Source: Costus lasius (taxonomy: Eukaryota > Streptophyta > Magnoliopsida > Zingiberales > Costaceae). Taken from it: a stretch of DNA of 64,000 bases. Each line of letters begins with the position of its first letter. Position 1 is the stretch's first letter. The position numbers and the translations under genes are program-made. The stretch covers positions 4,030,001 to 4,094,000 of the forward strand of contig JANVAS020000222.1 in the NCBI GenBank assembly GCA_027563935.2, in the 5' to 3' direction. Shown here in pieces: positions 58,210 through 64,000 of this stretch. Under the pieces are notes generated by a model. That model was not told where the DNA came from. It did no database searches and worked only from the letters and a program-made list of their open reading frames with translations.

Positions 58210-61200
58210 CCTCTCTACTTCTATGTTATGGGTATTGGATACGGCATGTGGAGCTCATATTTGTACAAATATGCAGAGGCTCAAGAAAAGTAGATCGGTC
58301 CGGCCTGGAGAGATTGACCTACGGGTTGGAAACAGGACACAGGTTGTTGTTGTTGCTGTAGGAGTTTTGACTCTCTCCCTGCAATTTGGACTTCAATTAG
58401 AGTTAGATAATTGCTATTATGTACCTTCGCTTACTAAGAACATTGTATCCATTCCTTGCTTGGCAAAGAAGGGATTTAAGTTTGAAATAAATAAGAACTC
58501 TTATTCTTTTTCATTTGCAAATATATTTTATGGGAAGGGTACTGTGTGCAATGGTCTATATGTGTTAGACATTGATAACTCTATTTGTAACATAAATAAT
58601 AAAAGGACCAAACTGAGTGGTTCAGTTGGTGCTTTCCTATGGCATTGTTGCTTAGCCCATATAAACAAGAATCACATTCAACAACTCCATGCAAATAGGT
58701 TGTTAGATTCAAGTTCCTTGGAGGAATTTGATACATGTGAGCCTTGTTTGTTAGGGAAAATGACAAAGGCGCCCTTCACCAATATTGGTGGGAGGGCAGG
58801 AGGTTTGTTGGATCTCATACATAGCGATGTGTGTGGGCCATTCAATAAGCAAGCCAGAGGAGGCCACAACTACTTCATCATCTTTACTGATGATTTTAGT
58901 AGATATGGTTATGTCTACTTGATGAGACATAAATCTGAATCCTTTGTGAAATTCAAGGAGTTCAAGAATGAAGTAGAGAATTAGCTTGGTAGATCCATTA
59001 AGGCTCTTCGATCAGATCGTTGTGGAGAGTACCTGAGCGGTGAGTTCCTTGACTATCTAAAAGAGTGTTGGATTCTGTCCCAACTCACTCCTCCTGGAAT
59101 GCCCCAATGGAATAGTGTGTCTGAAAGGATAAATCAAACTTTGTTGGACATGGTTTGATGTATGATGAGTCATGCAACTCTACCTCCCTCATTCTGGGGA
59201 CATGCACTTGAAATAGCTTCTCTAACACTGAATAACATTTCATCTAAAAGTGTCTCCAAAATACCATATGAGGTATGGAGTGGGAGACGCCCTAATCTCA
59301 CTTTTATCAGGATCTGGGGATGTGAGGCTTATGTCAAACGTCAAGATTCTAGCAAGCTAGAACCTAGGTCTGATAAATGTGTATTTGTGGGGTACCCTAA
59401 GGAAACTAAGGGTTACTACTTCTATGTTCCCGCCGAGAACAAAGTTTTTGTTGCTCGGGGTGCTGTCTTTCTAGATAAAGAATTTCTCATGAAAGAAGTT
59501 AGTGGGCAGAAGTTTGACTTGGACAAGGTCCAAGAGCAACCACAAAATGTAGAGATGGAACCTAAGCCCCCTGCATCGGTTGATGGGCAACTGAGGCTTA
59601 GACACAGGCCCCACGTAGGTCTGGGAGGATACGTCGTGTACCTGAGAGGTATGGGTCGCTGCCGACCCAACACGATGGGATATTCATCATTGAGGATGAA
59701 CCCAAGACTTATGAAGAGGCGGTCAGTGGACCAGACTCTGAGAGATGGCTTGACGCCATGAGATCCGAAATGGATTCCATGTCAGCTAACCAAGTTTGGG
59801 ATTTGGTTGAGTTACCTGATGGGGTAAAACCCATAGGGTGTAAGTGGGTCTTCAAGAGGTAGATAGACATGGATGGCAACGTAGTTACCTATAAAGGTAG
59901 ACTAGTGGCTAAGGGATTCAAACAAGTCCACGGGGTGGACTATGATGAAACCTTTTTGCCAGTTGCTATGGTCAAATCCATTAGGATTCTGCTTGCTATA
60001 GCTGCACATCATGATTATGAGATATGGCAGATGGATGTAAAGACATCGTTCCTTAACGGGAAGCTAACTGAGGATGTGTATATGACACAACCTGATGGCT
60101 TCATCCATCCTGCAGAGGTCAATAAGTTCTGCAGGCTAAAAAGATCCATTTATGGATTAAAGCAAGCATCTCGAAGTTGGAATCTTCGATTTGATGAAGC
60201 TGTGAGAGATTATGGCTTTATCAAAAGCGAAGATGACGCCTGTGTATACAGAAAATTCAGTGGGAGCTTGGTGACTTTTCTGGTCTTGTATGTCGATGAC
60301 ATACTGCTCATCGGGAACGACATCCCTAGTCTTCAAGCTGTGAAGACATGGTTAGGGAAGTGTTTTGAGATGAAGGACTTAGGGGAAGCCGCCTATATCC
60401 TAGGCGTAAGGATCTACCGGGATAGATCCAAGAGGCTCTTAGCCCTTAGTCAAAGTACTTACATTGATAATGTCCTGGAGAGGTTTAGCTTGAAGCAATC
60501 CAAGAAAGGGTACCTTCCAGTGAGACATGGCCTTACTCTCTCAAAGAGCCAGTGTCCCACCACACAGGCTGAGAGGGATGACATGAGTCGAGTGCCTTAT
60601 GCTTCGGCAGTGGGATCGATCATGTATGCAATGTTGTGTACTAGACCAAATGTGGCTTATGCTATGAGCATAACCAGCCGATACCAATCCAATCCTGGTT
60701 TACAGCACTGGGTGGCTGTAAAGAACATCCTGAAGTATTTCAGAAGAACTAAGGATTTGTTCCTAGTCTATGGGGGATAGGAAGAGCTCAGTATGTAGGG
60801 CTACACTGATTCATCTTTCCAGTCTGACCCTGATGACTTTAAATCACAGGCTGGCTATGTGTTTAGGTGAATGGAGGTGCTATTTGCTAGAAGAGGTTCA
60901 AGCAATCCACTATTACCGATTCTACAACCGAATCGGAGTATGTGGCCGCTTCTGAGGCAGCCAAAGAAGTTATTTGGATAAGGAAGTTCATTTCTGAACT
61001 TCAGGTTGTTCCCAGTGCAGTGGATCCCATTGAAATCTACTGTGATAACAATGGAGCAATTGCACAAGCCAAAAAACCACGGTCTCATCAAAGATCCAAA
61101 CACATACTCAGAAGATTTCACCTAATCAGAGAGATCAGAGATAGAGGTGATGTCAAGATTAGCAGAGTTGACACAGAGAACAATCTGGCAGACCCATTGA

Positions 61201-61271
61201 CCAAGGCTTTGGCGCAGCAGAAGCATGACTGTCACGCTAGAGATATGGGGTTGAGATTCCTTAACCTCTAG
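58210..61271 (+). pseudogene. Element I pol: protease, integrase, RT and RNase H, broken
   Basis: Collinear with A pol. The protease WVLDTACGAHIC opens it, followed by the integrase finger and core. Breaks seen: TAG at 58982-58984, TGA at 59156-59158, a frameshift near 59600, TAG at 59860-59862, TAG at 60778-60780, TAG at 60796-60798 and a frameshift between about 60865 and 60940. RT has YVDDILLIGND intact, and the last 109 codons (60942-61271) end GLRFLNL. Long stretches between stops are well preserved, so it decayed mostly by point changes. Confidence 0.9.
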
Positions 61272-61274
61272 GTC

Positions 61275-61292
61275 TTAGTGCAAGTGGGAGAT
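61275..61292 (+). other. Polypurine tract of element I
   Basis: AGTGCAAGTGGGAGAT ends at the LTR start, as in A. Confidence 0.85.
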
Positions 61293-63085
61293 TGTTGGTG
61301 TATATGCCCTAGGACCTAGTTTTGGTCCGTTATTGTACTACTTGATGTTTGATATTTTATATATAACATTCTGGCATTGTCATTATCTATATTTGCTTAC
61401 ATCTGCGATTATGTACTTATATGATAATGTCCCTGGAGACAGATTGGATCTGTGCTCGAATGATCATCCCCAGTCGATGTACCAGAGTGGATATGGGACA
61501 ACTCTGCTACTTGTGAGACTGGTATATGGGCTGGTCAGGCACGAGGTGCTAATGCACACATATGGGTATATCAGTAGTGGATATACTAGACCGACCCGTT
61601 GTGAGGCAATGACTTGGTGTCACGAGTTATCCTCGCAAGTGATATGAGATGCATTGATACCTTGACTTGAGGTCATTGGCCGTTCTATATGGTTAGGGAC
61701 ATGCTTTGATACAACCTAACACCTCGCCGTAGTTGGAGGGTAATAACGGTTTGTCAATGAGCATGTCACGACCCATAGGAGAAAGTCAATAGACAGACAT
61801 AGGATTTGCCCCATCCTTAGGGAAGTTTGATATCCATAGAGCTCCTCTGTGGTTCTATGACTGAAAGTATATTGCCATACCCAGGTGAGACCTGATTTAG
61901 TCATAACCATGAGATTGGTTAAAAACAAGTGGTGACACACTTGTCCAATCGGATATCAGTTCGGCAAAGAGACTAGAATGCATCTATACCTAATTGCGAA
62001 GATGGGGATGTCGATGTCGATATCAATTCCAATGACCTGGGTAGCAGCGATGCACTGCTAGGTGCCACTCATTGCTTGTGGTGACCTTTGGTCAGCACTT
62101 CCAGCGTCAGAGGAACCTACAGGGTCACACACCTTGATACTTGAGTTCTGATATTGATCGGGAAGCCTTATGATCGAGTTATTGGATAACTCGAATCTAT
62201 TCTGGGGATTTCATCAGTGCCAAAGGGCCTGATGAGTTGGAAGAAACTTATTGGAGCCAACTTCCAATTTTGGCAAACTAGCCGAATTAACCATGGTTAG
62301 CCTCATTTGACCTTGGGTCACATTGGATTGGATCCAATCGCTTGGTTAACATGGGTAATGATCTTTGGGCTAGGCCCATTGCTTAGTTAGGATAACTAAT
62401 AAGTTGTCATGAAGAGGAAATTGCCTAAGGGGTATAATGGGGAGAGAACCAACCCCATTGGTGCCTAAGGGGTATAATGGGGTGAAGTGGGCAAATTTGC
62501 TTCATTATGGAAGCAAATTGCGCCTAACCCTAACCCTAACTGCCCGTTGCTCTATATAAGAGGCCCTAGACACCCCCTCTCAGGTATTCTACTACTTGGA
62601 GGCATGAGAACACAGAGAGAGGCGAGAGCAAGGGCAAGAGGCACAAGTGATATCTTCCATCAAACCCTAGCCGCAAGCCTTGATCTTCCTTTCCTCTTGG
62701 CGCAAGGAATTTGGTGCTTGGCAGCTTCCCTCTTCTTCATCCTTCTTCATCCTTGGCGCATATACCTTGGAGGTGGCGCAAGTTGTGAAGGAAGTGAACA
62801 AAAGGCATGGATCTTCTTCCCGAGGCTAGCACCGGGCGTGGAAGAAGAGGACTCAAGGAATCTGTGTGTGTGAGATTGCAGAGGGCGCACGCTTGGGCGC
62901 CTACCTCGACATCGGCCTCATCTTGCTGTAAGGTATATTCTATCTCATCGCGTAGACTCCCTCGCATGCGATCTTCACTGGGTTTTTGGGACTAGCTCAT
63001 TTCGGGGATATTGCTTCCATTGTGCATTGTATTTGTGTAATTTCTATCTCTGAAAATTGTAAAATATCCCCGGGGTATCCCAACA
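61293..63085 (+). repeat. 3' LTR of element I (family 2, 1793 bp)
   Basis: It starts TGTTGGTGTATATGCC and ends GTATCCCAACA. Conserved hairpins are at 61925-61944 (ACAAGTG/CACTTGT), 62043-62076 and 62082-62094 (TGACC/GGTCA). GCCTAAGGGGTATAATGGGG occurs twice, about 40 bp apart (62423-62442, 62463-62482), upstream of a TATA box. ORFs in it are not called. Confidence 0.9.
62553..62560 (+). promoter_or_regulatory. Candidate TATA box of the I LTR
   Basis: TATATAAG within CTCTATATAAGAGGCC is a strong plant TATA match about 530 bp before the LTR end. A short CCCTAA repeat precedes it. Confidence 0.6.
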
Positions 63086-64000
63086 ATCAGGCCCGTTGGC
63101 GCTGATGAAATCTCCAAAATAGATCCGAGTCATCCAATAACTCGATCAGAAGGCTTCTCGATCAATACGAGAACTCGAGTATCAAGGTGTGCGACCCTGT
63201 AGGTTCCTCTGACGTTGGCAATTCTGACCTAAGGTCACCACAAGCAGTGAGTGGCAGCTAGCAGTGCATCGCTACTACCCAAGTCATCGGAATGGATATC
63301 GACATTGACATCCCCATCATCGCAACTAGGTACAGATGCATTACAGACTCTTTGCCGAACTAATATCCGATTGGACAAGTGTGTCATCACTTGTTTTCAT
63401 CCAATCATATGGTTATGATTAAAACCGCTTCTCACCTGGGTATGCCGATACACTTTCAGTCATAGAACCATAGAGGAGCTCCATGGATTTCAAGCTTCCC
63501 TCAGGAAGGGGCAAATCCTCTGTCTGTCCATTGACCTTCTCATATGGGTCGTGACATGCCCAATAACAACCGTTATTACCTCCCAACTATGGTGAGATGT
63601 TAGGTTGTATCAAAGCATGTCCTTAACCATATAGAATGGTCAATGACCCCAAGTCAAGGGATCAATGCATCTCCTGTCACTTGTGAGGATAACTCACAAC
63701 ACCAAGTCATTGCCTCACAGCGGGTCAGTCTAGTATATCCACCACTGATATACCCATATGTCTATGTTAGCACCTCGTGCCTAACCAGCCCATATACCAG
63801 TCTCACAAGTATCATAGCTGTCCCATATCCACTAAGATACATTGACTGTGGACAAGAGTTTGAGCACAGATCCAATCTGTCTCCAAGGACATTATCATGT
63901 AAGTACATAATCGCAGATGTAGACAAACATTGATAAAGATAATGCCAGAATGATATATAAATATCAGAGTCCAGTAGTACAAAGATGGACCAAAACTAGG
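63086..64000 (-). repeat. Copia LTR K (family 2), minus orientation, cut by I and by the window end
   Basis: Reverse complement of an I-type LTR. It starts abruptly after I and ends about 20 bp short of the LTR terminus at the window edge. Hairpins at 63225-63237, 63243-63276 and 63375-63394 match those of I. Its other part would lie left of the window, beyond the 5' LTR of I. Confidence 0.82.

Noticed and set aside
62523..62540. Telomere-like CCCTAA repeat
   Set aside because: Only about two and a half units, and not the usual plant CCCTAAA; probably part of the LTR promoter.

Overview
The window is a pile of nested LTR retrotransposons from a land plant nuclear genome. The signs are Ty1/copia and chromodomain Ty3/gypsy polyproteins, primer-binding sites complementary to plant initiator methionine tRNA (TGGTATCAGAGC type), LTRs of 1.7 to 3.2 kb, solo LTRs with clean 5-bp target-site duplications, and no recognisable host gene. 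A large, repeat-rich plant genome is likely, probably a eudicot. The species cannot be told from this sequence.

Layout, outermost to innermost, with labels used throughout. K is a minus-strand copia LTR (63086 to the window end). Copia element I (+) is inserted in K; its leader, broken gag, pol and 3' LTR occupy 52828-63085. I carries an unclassified 2.1-kb insertion L (53797-55901) and a solo LTR J (56525-58209). Copia element C (-) sits in the leader of I; its 5' LTR is 50601-52827 and its 3' LTR runs off the left edge. C is interrupted by solo LTR B (6-1579 plus 10645-10740), solo LTR D (11681-13361), copia element E (15222-45374) and gypsy solo LTR H (46758-49928). B contains the complete young copia element A (1580-10644). 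E contains gypsy element F (from 17249), and one LTR of F contains gypsy element G (26967-38045). The deepest chain is six levels: K, I, C, E, F, G.

A is the only element with an unbroken gag-pol ORF (1293 codons, LTRs almost identical) and may be autonomous. G is equally young but has one frameshift between RNase H and integrase. F has one nonsense codon at the same functional boundary. E has lost its gag start codon and has two gag stops. C and I are pseudogenes. After its right-hand LTR, F continues into a second partial gypsy internal region, which is fused in frame to the copia pol of E. The result is a 920-codon hybrid reading frame, the most unusual coding object here.

The non-coding parts also carry signal. 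The copia leaders hold three hairpins at conserved spacing whose stems covary between four elements. The copia LTRs hold at least three more covarying hairpins shared between two diverged LTR families. The gypsy LTRs share a tandemly repeated block of about 79 bp. All of this was read by eye; no alignment, folding or database search was run.
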